From Geodermatophilus normandii (GTDB lineage: Bacteria; Actinomycetota; Actinomycetes; Mycobacteriales; Geodermatophilaceae): 64,000 nucleotides of DNA. The position numbers and the translations under genes were made by a program. Positions 50,610 to 58,881 of the stretch are shown piece after piece. Position 1 is the stretch's first letter; each line of letters begins with the position of its first letter. The stretch covers positions 4,488,001 through 4,552,000 of the forward strand of contig NZ_QGTX01000001.1 in NCBI RefSeq assembly GCF_003182485.1, given 5' to 3'. The notes under the pieces were generated by a model. It did no database searches. It saw nothing but the letters and a program-made list of their open reading frames with translations, and was not told where the DNA came from.

Positions 50610-52611
50610 CGGCGTACCCCTTGCTCTTCATTTTCACCGCACCAATGAGCCATCCGAACTGGTCGGCGGTCAGCGACTCCACCCCTTCGACGAACCGGCC
50701 GATCTCCATCCACTTCTCCGCCTCGAGCGAGATGCCCACACGAGCGCAGAACTCCCGGGCGAGGCGGAGCAGCTCTCCGGAGCGGAACTCACGCATCGCC
50801 ATCCGGTCACCCGCCAAGTCGCGAACCTCGTCGGTGAGCGGCCGAAGCTGCTCGTCGGTGCCGACGACGACGAAACGCAGCCCATCCCACTGACGCTCTG
50901 TCGCGACCGGCTGGAGCAGCAGCGGGCACAGGACGTCACTGACGTCGGGAGGCTCCACCGCACCCCAGGAATCCAGGACCACGAGCAGCGGTTGTTGGCC
51001 AGCGGCCGCGTCCAGCATGTTCAGGAACGACGTGAAAATCTTGGCGATCCACTCCTCGTAGTCCTCGCCGACCGAGGCGAACTCCTTGCCGTCGTCGGCG
51101 AACGAGCTCTCTGGTGTCCAGGGCTCGGGGTCGCGGTACCGCATCAGGAAGTGGAGGCTGTGGTCGAACTGGCGGCGGGGGTCGGCAGGCGCATCCGGCA
51201 TCCAGTCGTCGTAGAGCGCGTCTCGCATCGCTCGCAGCACCGTCAGCCAGCTCAACCGCTTCTTCTGCTTCGTCGGCGCGGGGCTCACCTCGGAGAGGTC
51301 GACGTAGACGACGTTGCGCCCCCGAAGTCGAAGCGTGACCAACGCCGAGAGCACCATGGTGGACTTGCCGTAGCCCTTGTCGCCGGTGACGATCAAAAGC
51401 TTCTGGGGGCTCATGCCAACGACCGGGTCGACGGAGCGCCAGAACCTCCGACGCTCCGTCGACTGGTCCACATGCCCGGTCAGCCCCTTGAAGTGGCGGA
51501 GGTAGGGAGGCCTGCCGACTCGAGTCAGGTCGCCCGGCTGGACCTTGACCGGCAGCACGTCGTCCGGGTGGACGGCGACCGTCAGGGAGGGCAGTGCCCA
51601 GCACCGGTCGTCCGCGTCGATCCGCAATATGCTGTCGATGGCCCGACGCCCCGTGGCCGCCGCCACGTCCACCCCCCGGCCTGCGGCCAGGTCTGAGTAG
51701 AACCTGCGGGAAAACTCCACCGCTCCCACGGCCGGGATGTCTCCCTGCATCGACACCACGGCCGCGCTGCCCCGCTCCAAAAGGGCTCGAGTGAATGTCC
51801 TCGACGCCTCCCGCCCACCAATTGCATCCCCGGTTCGGCAGGCATTGAGGACAACAAGCGGGGGGGCCGGCTGTGCGGGGTCGGGAAGGTTCTTGATGTC
51901 CTTCGGGAACAGCGGCCACAGCCCGAGCGATCCCTCCATCTGGAGCGCGGACCCGCCGTCGTCATCGATGCCGTGGCTGATGACATGCAGGACGTCCGGG
52001 TTCACCTCCCGCCAGATGTCCTCCAGTTCCTGCCTCGTCTTCGGGGCTTCCAACAGCTCGACCGACCAACGTCCGGGGACATCCCGAAGCGCCTCGTGGA
52101 TGGCGGCCAGTTCGTCGTCGACCATCAGGTCCTCCGAGCTGCGGTCGCCGACGACGACGAGCATCCCTGCCGGCACAGTGAGCGGCTCTCGATGGGCCAG
52201 CTGTGAACGCCACGCGCGCACCCATGGCAGCAGGTCACTCTGGAAAAGCGGCTCGCCGTCGGCGTTCGCCAGCAGCTCCCAGGGCAGAGATTGGAGCTCA
52301 GGTGTCCGTACGTCCAGGAACGTGCGCAACACCGATCCGCCCGCTCGCTCGGCCTTCTCCTGCCACCAGCGGTGAATGCTGGGCCCGAGCAGCTCCCACA
52401 GCGCCCGCCCGGCTTCGGGCGCACTCATCTGCGGATCACCGACCCCTAGCACCGCGGCTCGGGCATGGTCGAGTATTAGATCGTCGCGGAGAGGCAGCCC
52501 CTCGCACTCGGGGTTGTCCGGCCAAGAATCCGCTCCGACCTGCATCGTGAAGCCGTGCACGGTGAGCCTCTCGCCATCCTCTGGCTGGTCGACTCGGATC
52601 AACAACGTCAT
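50593..52611 (-). CDS. CHAT-domain cysteine peptidase fused to a P-loop ATPase
   Basis: ATG at 52611 follows GAGGAGCGAAGGA; 672 residues. The N-terminal half is a complete CHAT (caspase-HetF-associated) peptidase of clan CD: LQSLPWELLAN (about 107-115), DVLHVISHG with catalytic H213, LVVLNACRTGD with C258, and GSAAVVSMQGDIPAVGAVEF. The second half is an ATPase with Walker A TGDKGYGKST (409-418), RNVVYVDLSEVS and Walker B-like PLLVVLDSWGAVEPPD. CHAT proteases cut specific partner proteins when a sensor is triggered, as in gasdermin and Craspase systems. The inactive CHAT protein next door is an obvious candidate partner. Confidence 0.88.
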   Translation of the reverse strand: MTLLIRVDQPEDGERLTVHGFTMQVGADSWPDNPECEGLPLRDDLILDHARAAVLGVGDPQMSAPEAGRALWELLGPSIHRWWQEKAERAGGSVLRTFLDVRTPELQSLPWELLANADGEPLFQSDLLPWVRAWRSQLAHREPLTVPAGMLVVVGDRSSEDLMVDDELAAIHEALRDVPGRWSVELLEAPKTRQELEDIWREVNPDVLHVISHGIDDDGGSALQMEGSLGLWPLFPKDIKNLPDPAQPAPPLVVLNACRTGDAIGGREASRTFTRALLERGSAAVVSMQGDIPAVGAVEFSRRFYSDLAAGRGVDVAAATGRRAIDSILRIDADDRCWALPSLTVAVHPDDVLPVKVQPGDLTRVGRPPYLRHFKGLTGHVDQSTERRRFWRSVDPVVGMSPQKLLIVTGDKGYGKSTMVLSALVTLRLRGRNVVYVDLSEVSPAPTKQKKRLSWLTVLRAMRDALYDDWMPDAPADPRRQFDHSLHFLMRYRDPEPWTPESSFADDGKEFASVGEDYEEWIAKIFTSFLNMLDAAAGQQPLLVVLDSWGAVEPPDVSDVLCPLLLQPVATERQWDGLRFVVVGTDEQLRPLTDEVRDLAGDRMAMREFRSGELLRLAREFCARVGISLEAEKWMEIGRFVEGVESLTADQFGWLIGAVKMKSKGYAGDRRS

Positions 52612-52629
52612 GTCGTCCTTCGCTCCTCG

Positions 52630-53637
52630 TCAGAAGCGCGGCTGTCGATGGCCGGCGTCCGTTCCACCTCGGCCCTCCCTGTGCTGGGCTGGGGATCGTT
52701 GGGGCGACCAGGGCGTGGTAGATCCGCTCGGCGACTTCCGCATCGTCGAGGTAACCGCTGATTCCGTGCCGATTACGCGTCCGGTTCCGCACGTCCCGCT
52801 TGTTCTCGATCGCCGGCGTGGCGGGATTGAGCGGAAGATGTGTGGGGTTGAGGGGTGGAGTGCGACCACGTCGCGCTCGTCCTGGGCGTTGAACCACCGC
52901 GACACGACGGATGGGCAGCGCAGCGGCAAGGAGCTGTGAGTGGTCTTGCGGATCTCGGTCACCGCGAGTGGCGATCCGCGCGTGACCAAGAGCGGAATCT
53001 GCCATCCGCGCTGATCGCCCCGCTGCCTCAGCAGGTTGTACGCCATGACGGTGCCGAGGGAATGGGCGACGACGACGGTTTCGGCACCGTCGGCGGATGC
53101 GCCTCCCACACCGCTGTCGATGTCCTCGCGGATAGCCGGGTTCTTCAGATACTGATAGACATCTCGGGTGATGAGCGCGATGCTGGTTACGCTTTTGTGC
53201 TGGACAAACCGGTCCACCGCACGCAGGATCGCCTGGAACCATTCCCAGTTCTGCGGCCCACGTTCCACCACGTCCTGGCCAGCCGCCTCGGCGAGCTGAG
53301 TGTCGGAGATGCCAGCGTGCTGCCAGATCTCCAGCACGGCGCGGGTGAAACGCTGCTCGTCGTCGTCCGCGCCGTCGCCCCGCACCACGATGTCGGCCGC
53401 GGCGTGAGCGGATCGCCCGTCCACGAGGTCGTACAGCGTGTCTCCGTAGAAGGGGAACCGCACGTCCGTCTCGGGGATCGGCTTGGCGAAAGACTCGTCG
53501 GTCAGCCCCTGCAAGAGAGCCCAAGCGTGCATGCGGTGCGCCCCAGCTGCCGCATCGTTGAGCCTCTGGAGGTCGCCGGTCCGGTCGACCCCGACGAAGA
53601 CACCGGCCCGGATCACGTCGATCTCCCCCGCCGACAT
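52630..53637 (-). CDS. Alpha/beta hydrolase-like protein, probably frameshifted and hybrid at the N-terminus
   Basis: The frame starts at 53637 and codes for 335 residues. The nucleophile elbow VVVAHSLGTVMAY has S193. The first 45 residues (AGVFVGVDRTGDLQRLNDAA) look more like the opening strand-helix of a caspase-like peptidase than a hydrolase, and the usual FVHGxG entry is missing. After WFNAQDERDVVALHP the frame becomes Arg/Ser-rich nonsense, whereas another frame continues sensibly: LNPTHLPLNPATPAIENKRD, then SGYLDDAEVAERIYHALVAP. Restoring one G at the GGGG run 52852-52855 joins them, so a one-base deletion (or sequencing error) disrupts the C-terminus. It heads the five-gene unit down to the S8 peptidase. 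Confidence 0.7.
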   Translation of the reverse strand: MSAGEIDVIRAGVFVGVDRTGDLQRLNDAAAGAHRMHAWALLQGLTDESFAKPIPETDVRFPFYGDTLYDLVDGRSAHAAADIVVRGDGADDDEQRFTRAVLEIWQHAGISDTQLAEAAGQDVVERGPQNWEWFQAILRAVDRFVQHKSVTSIALITRDVYQYLKNPAIREDIDSGVGGASADGAETVVVAHSLGTVMAYNLLRQRGDQRGWQIPLLVTRGSPLAVTEIRKTTHSSLPLRCPSVVSRWFNAQDERDVVALHPSTPHIFRSIPPRRRSRTSGTCGTGRVIGTESAVTSTMRKSPSGSTTPWSPQRSPAQHREGRGGTDAGHRQPRF

Positions 53638-54008
53638 GACGCGGTGGATCGCCTAGCGACGACCTTGGAGCGGTGATCATCGCCCCGAAAGGGAACACAC
53701 TCGGCAACCATGCGACTTCCCTCGGCACTCGCATACGTCCCTCATGAGAGGGGGGCGTCCTCCCGGCTCATCCAGGACAGTCGGGCTAGACAGGGACAGG
53801 ATCGCCCGCGTGTGTCACTACATCGTCACCACCTCGTCACCAGGCCCTGCGACGACGTCTGAAGTGACCCCCGTCAGGCGGACGCCTTCGACCTCTGTGG
53901 TGAGCGGCTGACTCCACGACGATCGGGCCGAGGCGTGCCGGGACCCAAGGCTCTGGTCCGCCGAGTCACCCGTCACAAGAATTTCACACCCGCGGAGGGA
54001 GAACCGGC
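53638..54008. other. Divergent promoter region of the peptidase operons
   Basis: About 370 bp between the divergent hydrolase genes. Iteron cluster C (53814-53840) lies almost exactly in the middle, 177 bp from one start and 168 bp from the other. No gene is visible. Confidence 0.6.
53814..53840. promoter_or_regulatory. Iteron cluster C: three GTCAC units at 11-bp period in a divergent promoter
   Basis: GTCAC at 53814, 53825 and 53836, exactly 11 bp apart. Placed midway between divergent operons, it could control both. The bases after the third unit (CAGGCCCTGC) resemble those after cluster B (CAGGGGCCCTGC), suggesting a longer shared element, although part of the latter may be an IS end. 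Confidence 0.7.
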
Positions 54009-55235
54009 ATGACCGGAAAGCTGCTGTTTGTCCACGGAACCGGCGTCCGCGACGTCTCCGCCTCGGTCCGCAACATCAAGGACGGGGTGGAGAAAGTGTT
54101 GGGCTGGGGCGCGGAGCAGGTGCACGCCGTCGAGTGGGGGAAAGCCGTCGGCCCGCAGCCCCTCGACATCGGACCCGCCCTGCCGCCGGAGGACACCCGT
54201 GGAGAAGGGCTCGAGGATGAGGACCCCGCGGCGCTGTGGGACCTTCTGCTTGCGGATCCCTATGCGGAGCTGCGCATCCTCGCCGAGGTTCCCGCGCCGG
54301 CGATGGGCGGCGGCGACGACCTAGGACTTGAGGAGGACCTGGCCAGCGTCGTGCTAAGCGCACGCCTCAAAGACCTCACCTTGGACGACGAGACGCTGGC
54401 CACCGCCGGCCTCAGCCGCGCCGCCGTCAACGAAGCGCGTGACGAGCTGGCGGAGGCGAACATGCTGGCGCAGGCGGCCGATCGGATAGGGGACCCCGAC
54501 GACGGCGACCTCGTTACCGCCACGGCCGACGCCCTGGTCGCCATCGCCCTGGCGCCCGGGGTCGACCTGCCGGCTGAAAGCGAAGAGCCGGAACCGCGTG
54601 CGCTTTACGACGGCGCGGCGCGGGAGGCGCTCGTGCAGGCGATTGAGCAGCAGCTCTCGCCTACGATGGGTCTTGGCGGCGCGCTGATGCGGCGGATCGT
54701 CGGGCCGATCGCGACTCGCATGGCGATGCGCAAGCGCGTCACGTACATGAAGCCACTCAGTGACTTTATCCGCGACGTCGCCTTCTACATCCAGCGCGGC
54801 GAGCAGGTGCGTGGGTACCTCGCCAGCGAGCTGCGTCAGCACGGCACTGGAGAGCCCGTCGTTCTGCTTGGGCACAGCCTCGGCGGGATCGCGGCGGTCG
54901 ACCTCCTCGCCGATCCGACGGTGATGAGCGGGCCGGATCCGCTGAACGTGGACCTGCTCGTGACGGTCGGGTCGCAGGCGCCGTACCTATACCTGCTTGA
55001 CGCGTTAAGCTCGTTAAGCCCTCGGTCGCCTAACCGGGTGCAACCCTTTTCACCATGGCTGAACATTTATAACCGCGAGGACCTCCTGTCGTTCTGCGCC
55101 GAGGGCGTCTTCGTTAACGCGGCCGGTGTACACGACGAGCCCGTCGACGCCGACGTGCCGTTCCCCATGTCGCACAGCGCATACTGGACCGTGGACCGGA
55201 CGTACGAGCTGATCCGCGAGCAGCTGCGGCGATGA
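54009..55235 (+). CDS. Alpha/beta hydrolase (lipase-like), partner of the caspase-like gene
   Basis: ATG at 54009 is preceded by GGAGGGAGAACCGGC; 408 residues. The hydrolase entry strand and oxyanion region are LLFVHGTGVRD (5-15), and the nucleophile elbow VVLLGHSLGGIAAVDLL has S290. Catalytic Asp/His candidates lie in the last 80 residues (NIYNREDLLSF, FPMSHSAYW). Residues about 100-245 are a large acidic helical insertion in the cap region. There is no signal peptide. It overlaps the caspase-like gene by ATGA and is under iteron cluster C. Hydrolases of this type recur next to caspase/CHAT genes in actinobacterial conflict loci; a membrane-lipid or ester substrate is conceivable but unproven. 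Confidence 0.8.
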   Translation: MTGKLLFVHGTGVRDVSASVRNIKDGVEKVLGWGAEQVHAVEWGKAVGPQPLDIGPALPPEDTRGEGLEDEDPAALWDLLLADPYAELRILAEVPAPAMGGGDDLGLEEDLASVVLSARLKDLTLDDETLATAGLSRAAVNEARDELAEANMLAQAADRIGDPDDGDLVTATADALVAIALAPGVDLPAESEEPEPRALYDGAAREALVQAIEQQLSPTMGLGGALMRRIVGPIATRMAMRKRVTYMKPLSDFIRDVAFYIQRGEQVRGYLASELRQHGTGEPVVLLGHSLGGIAAVDLLADPTVMSGPDPLNVDLLVTVGSQAPYLYLLDALSSLSPRSPNRVQPFSPWLNIYNREDLLSFCAEGVFVNAAGVHDEPVDADVPFPMSHSAYWTVDRTYELIREQLRR

Positions 55236-57640
55236 ACGAGGCCGCCGAAACCTGGGCGTTGCTAATCGGCATCGACGCCTACCTTCACGTCCGGAAGCTC
55301 ACCGGCGCGGTCCGCGATACGGTCCAAGCAGTGGGCTGGTTGCGCCGGCTCGGCGTCCCAGATGCGCAGATTCTCCTGCACGCGGCCCCGACCGCCGAAT
55401 CGAAGGCAGAGCTCATCGCCCTCGGCCTGCCCGTGCTCGGTTGCACCGAACCTGAAATCTGGCCCTCCTTTGAGACACTCGGCCACAATCAGGGCAAGCG
55501 CCTGTTCGTCTTTTTCTGCGGGCACGGCCTCTACGAGCCAGTCCGGGGGCGGGTCTTTCTAACCCAGGAGGCGCGCAAGGGTCTCAGGAAAAACTTGGGC
55601 ATCGATTGGTACGCCCGGTACCTGCGGGGCCTGCCCTACCGCAGGCAATTCCTGGTGATGGACGGCTGCCTCAACTATCCGTACTCGCAGGCGGAGCGGA
55701 CGCGCTTCGTCCCCGGTCAGCCGTCGTCCGTCGAGCCGGACCCGCCGCGTGCCGACGTTCTGCAGGTGTTCTGCTATGCGGCCGCGATGAGCCAGCGCGC
55801 CGTCGAAAAGGACGGTCACGGCCTGTTCCTACATACGCTCCTCAAGACGCTAGACCTCGACGACCCCGATCGGCTGTGCCTCGACATCGACGAAACCAGC
55901 GGGGTGTACCGGCTGAACCTGGACCAGGCAGTGACGAAGGTGGTCGCGCCCACAGTCACTCAGATCGCCAAGCAGCAGAGACGCGACCAGTCGCCGGGTT
56001 ACCAGATGCTCAGCGAGGGCGCCACGCCACCAGCGCTGCCGGTGGTCGAAATTGTGCCGACCCGTCGCGCGCGGGTGCGCGTGACCGTGGATCCCGCGGA
56101 TGCAGCCGCCGACGTGAAGCAGCTCATGCTGTGGTCGGACGACACCGCCTGGCGGCGGGAACTGCCGATCCCGCCATCCAAGTCGGTGCAGGTTCCCTAC
56201 GAGAGCGTCATCCCTGCGGGACTGCCGGTGGCCGTGCGCTGCAGGGTCCCCGCCGGGGGTAGATGGGCGCAACCCGCCCAGGAGGAGTTTGTCGCGGACC
56301 GAGACTTCGAGGTGCTGTTCCAGCTCGAGCCTCCTGCGCCGCCGCCCGCGGGCCCGGACACGGTCGTCAGCGTACAGACCGTCGGCAGCGGCGGCGACGT
56401 CATCGGAGGCATGTCAGCGGCCGCGTACAAGGCGGTCGAGCAGCTTCTGACCGGCAATCAGGCGAACGTTTCGCTCGTGCGCCATGAAAGCGGGCCGGTC
56501 CTGCATAGTCATCCCGGCTTCCTCGCCAGCCTTGCCCCGCTGGCCTACCGGATGGCCGACGCCATTAACCGCACGACCTCGCGAGACGTCGGCGTGGTTG
56601 TGCGCCACCCGGCCACCACGCCCCTGTCCACCGCTGTCGCGCTTCCGCTGACCGAGGCCGCATCCAAGCGCCTGGCCGGGCTGCTCGTGCACGAGGACGT
56701 CGTCTCGATGTGCGATCAGCATCTGTCCCTAGACCGACTTGTGTGGTCTCCGTTCGTAGCGGTTGACCCCGGGCCGGTCACCGTCCAGCTCAGCCTGCCG
56801 TGGGGGTCTTGGGTTCACCGGGTTGTGGTCCGCCCCGGAAGCACAGAGACGGTGGTGCTGCCGGAAAGCATCGGCACGGAGCCGCTACGGGTGCGATTGC
56901 TTGCGCCCGACGCCGGGGCGGGGTCTGAGGATCCGCCGCGTTCGCTGGTCTCCGCCAGGCGCAGCCCCGTCACCGGCCGGATGCGGAGCGGGACGGACGT
57001 CGTGGGGGACATACGCCCCACCGAGCCATTAGGCGCCTCCTGGCGCGGCAGGTGGTCGCAGGGCAGCAGCGGAGGCGTCCGTTGGGCGACGTACTGCACG
57101 GTAAGTGCATCGCGCGGGCAATTCTCATTCCCGATCAACGAGCACGGCGCACTTGCGGTACATCTCGGTCGGTCACCTCGAGTCGAGCCGCTGTCGCGGA
57201 CCCCGTCGGCACACTGGGACCGCCTCATTTCGGCGGGACGGCTTGAGGAACTGGGTGAGGAGGAGGCCACGCGCTTAACCGACGACAAGTGGTCAGCCCC
57301 GCTACTCGGCTTGGCAGGCGCCTACGCCTGCTACGCGCAGCGGCGCGACGACTACTTGCGTACCGTCCTCGGCAACCTCGGCGGGCTCGACGGCGGGTTG
57401 CCCGACCTTCCCCTGCTAGAGGCAGCGGTGGACCAGCGTCAGGGACGCGTCCGCGCTGAGGTGCGAGGGGAGCTTGAACGGCTCGCCAGGGCGCGGGCCG
57501 TGCCAGTTTTCCGGTGGGGCGTCGCTATTGGAGTCACCGCAGCACAGCACTACCACTTGCCCTCTCTGGCCGACTGGCTGGCCCGTGTAGACGCCCGCCT
57601 CGTCCCCACCTCGACGTGGACCCTCTGGCGGGACGGCTAG
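55232..57640 (+). CDS. Caspase-like (C14) peptidase with large C-terminal region
   Basis: The protein has 802 residues, with the start overlapping the hydrolase stop (ATGA). The N-terminal 240 residues are a caspase fold: WALLIGIDAYLHVRKLTGAV (8-27), LFVFFCGHG with catalytic H98, and QFLVMDGCLNYP with catalytic C146. The remaining 560 residues hold a beta-rich middle (about 280-620, VEIVPTRRARVRVTVDPADA onward) and a helical end (about 680-802, GLAGAYACYAQRRDDYLRTV onward), probably for target recognition or assembly. No signal peptide is present. It is the last gene before the right att repeat. Proteolytic activity is expected from the intact dyad; the substrate is unknown. Confidence 0.88.
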   Translation: MNEAAETWALLIGIDAYLHVRKLTGAVRDTVQAVGWLRRLGVPDAQILLHAAPTAESKAELIALGLPVLGCTEPEIWPSFETLGHNQGKRLFVFFCGHGLYEPVRGRVFLTQEARKGLRKNLGIDWYARYLRGLPYRRQFLVMDGCLNYPYSQAERTRFVPGQPSSVEPDPPRADVLQVFCYAAAMSQRAVEKDGHGLFLHTLLKTLDLDDPDRLCLDIDETSGVYRLNLDQAVTKVVAPTVTQIAKQQRRDQSPGYQMLSEGATPPALPVVEIVPTRRARVRVTVDPADAAADVKQLMLWSDDTAWRRELPIPPSKSVQVPYESVIPAGLPVAVRCRVPAGGRWAQPAQEEFVADRDFEVLFQLEPPAPPPAGPDTVVSVQTVGSGGDVIGGMSAAAYKAVEQLLTGNQANVSLVRHESGPVLHSHPGFLASLAPLAYRMADAINRTTSRDVGVVVRHPATTPLSTAVALPLTEAASKRLAGLLVHEDVVSMCDQHLSLDRLVWSPFVAVDPGPVTVQLSLPWGSWVHRVVVRPGSTETVVLPESIGTEPLRVRLLAPDAGAGSEDPPRSLVSARRSPVTGRMRSGTDVVGDIRPTEPLGASWRGRWSQGSSGGVRWATYCTVSASRGQFSFPINEHGALAVHLGRSPRVEPLSRTPSAHWDRLISAGRLEELGEEEATRLTDDKWSAPLLGLAGAYACYAQRRDDYLRTVLGNLGGLDGGLPDLPLLEAAVDQRQGRVRAEVRGELERLARARAVPVFRWGVAIGVTAAQHYHLPSLADWLARVDARLVPTSTWTLWRDG

Positions 57641-57932
57641 CCGGCGGAGGAGGCCCCAAGGACATTGGGCGGAGGGTTTGTCGCCGTTCAGGGTGGTCGA
57701 GCCACACCTGAAGGACGAGACACCCGGCCGAGTCTGAAATGGTCTGACGGATCCTCGCGAGGTGCGCTACCTGTAGGAGTGCGGCAGACAGGGTCCGCAC
57801 GCTCAAACTCACGAAGCCTGACTGCCGGCGCCCGCACACCACCCACCGCCCGCTGAACTCTAAGGCACGCAGAAGGCACGCCCCGTGGCCTTGTAGCCGT
57901 CTGACCAGCAGAGAAGTGCGTCGGGAGCCAGC

Positions 57933-57978
57933 GCCTTCCAAGCTGGCCATGCCGGTTCGATCCCGGTCACCCGCTCCA
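57933..57978 (+). repeat. attR: 46-bp partial copy of tRNA-Gly
   Basis: Identical to 132-177 over 46 bases (anticodon arm to CCA). The 5' half of the tRNA is absent: upstream sequence does not form a D arm or acceptor strand. It therefore marks the right end of the island rather than a second tRNA gene. Confidence 0.92.
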
Positions 57979-58369
57979 TGTCTTGACCAGCCCAGATGCC
58001 CGTTTGCGCAGCTCAGCCGCGCGGCGCTGCTCCTTCCGTACCTCAACGGTGCTGACCCGTGTTGACCGCTGACCACCGGCTTTGGCCGGTGCTCGGGGCA
58101 CGGAAGGGCACGGAAGGGCACGGCCTCGAGAAGCCCAGTCCGCAGACACAGTTGGAGCGCTCCGACCCACGTGGGCGCCCCCATCTCTTCGGCTCTGCTC
58201 CCAAGTGTGCGCTGACACGACCGGGCGTGGTGTGACCGGTTTCGCTCGCGGGCTGTACCGGTTCCGCAGCGCGGAGAGGCCCTGCGCCGCCTCGCGGACG
58301 ACCCATATCGACACGGGCCCCGTCCCATAGAAACGGTGACAGTTCGCCGCCTGTAGGCGCCTCGGCGAC
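57979..58369. other. Region between attR and the ABC-transporter pseudogene
   Basis: About 390 bp without a supported gene. It contains a short tandem repeat of a 10-base unit (cggaagggca, about 58098-58123) and a basic minus-strand frame ending inside attR that I could not assign. Confidence 0.4.
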
Positions 58370-58716
58370 CGGGCGTGTAAGGGTGCGCGCCCAGGTGTGC
58401 CGCTTCTCGCCGACCGTGAGGTCGCCAGGTAGTCCGCTGGACTGCAGCAGCACGCCGATGTGTGCCCGGACCCGGGCGCGCTCGGTGAGCGGATTCGCGC
58501 CGAGGATGCGGACCGAGCCTCCGTCGGCGGTGGCCAGGCCTTCGACCAGTTCGAGCACGGAGGTCTTGCCGGCGCCGTTGACGCCCGTAAGTGCGAAGAC
58601 CTCTCCGGGATGGAGGGTGAGGGAGACGCCGCGGACGGCCTCGAAGCTGCCTACCGGCGGTGGCGGCCGACGACCTCCACGGCGAAGTCGCGATCCACTG
58701 ACTCAGGAGTGGGCAC
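58370..58716 (-). pseudogene. ABC-transporter ATP-binding protein, frameshifted and truncated
   Basis: GTG at 58716 has GGAGG six bases upstream and reads VPTPESVDRDFAVEVVGRHR before a TAG at 58653-58651. Losing one base there explains the break: the next frame continues EAVRGVSLTLHPGEVFALTG, then the Walker A VNGAGKTS, ELVEGLATADGGSVRILGAN and IGVLLQSSGLPGDLTVGEKR. The gene then stops resembling an ATPase near 58380, before the signature and Walker B regions. It is therefore a truncated, dead remnant of a drug-export or antibiotic-type ABC ATPase just outside the island. Confidence 0.8.
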
Positions 58717-58881
58717 GAGTTGCCTCCGCCGGGACGATGCGAGCCGGTGATCGTGGAGAAGGCGCTGTTCGAAGGTGTCGCTGAGGCCGGCGCGCGCGAC
58801 AGGTGCCGGAACTCATCGGGTGCGTCGAGCGGCCCACCGATGGACCGTGACGTGCCAGGACGCAGAGGCCCGCGTCGGCGG

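Larger units (their letters stand above)
132..57978. mobile_element. tRNA-Gly-integrated genomic (defence) island, about 57.8 kb
   Basis: The island is bounded by a perfect 46-bp direct repeat: the 3' end of tRNA-Gly at 132-177 and a partial tRNA copy at 57933-57978. Between them lie restriction, HEPN, helicase, GHKL-ATPase and protease modules, several dead IS elements and a stray glycosyltransferase, which is typical accessory content. Genes beyond the right repeat (ClpN domain, two-component system, oxidase) look like normal chromosome. Site-specific integration into a tRNA 3' end is the usual mode of tyrosine-recombinase elements, but I see no integrase gene in any frame next to either end. 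The island may have lost it, or it may be mobilised in trans. Confidence 0.85.

Noticed and set aside
58098-58123. Tandem repeat of a 10-base unit.
   Set aside because: Only about two and a half copies; too short to infer function.
57967-58314. A basic minus-strand frame ending inside attR, considered as an integrase C-terminus because integrase genes often end at att sites.
   Set aside because: No R-H-R-Y catalytic residues or family resemblance; composition fits a chance frame.
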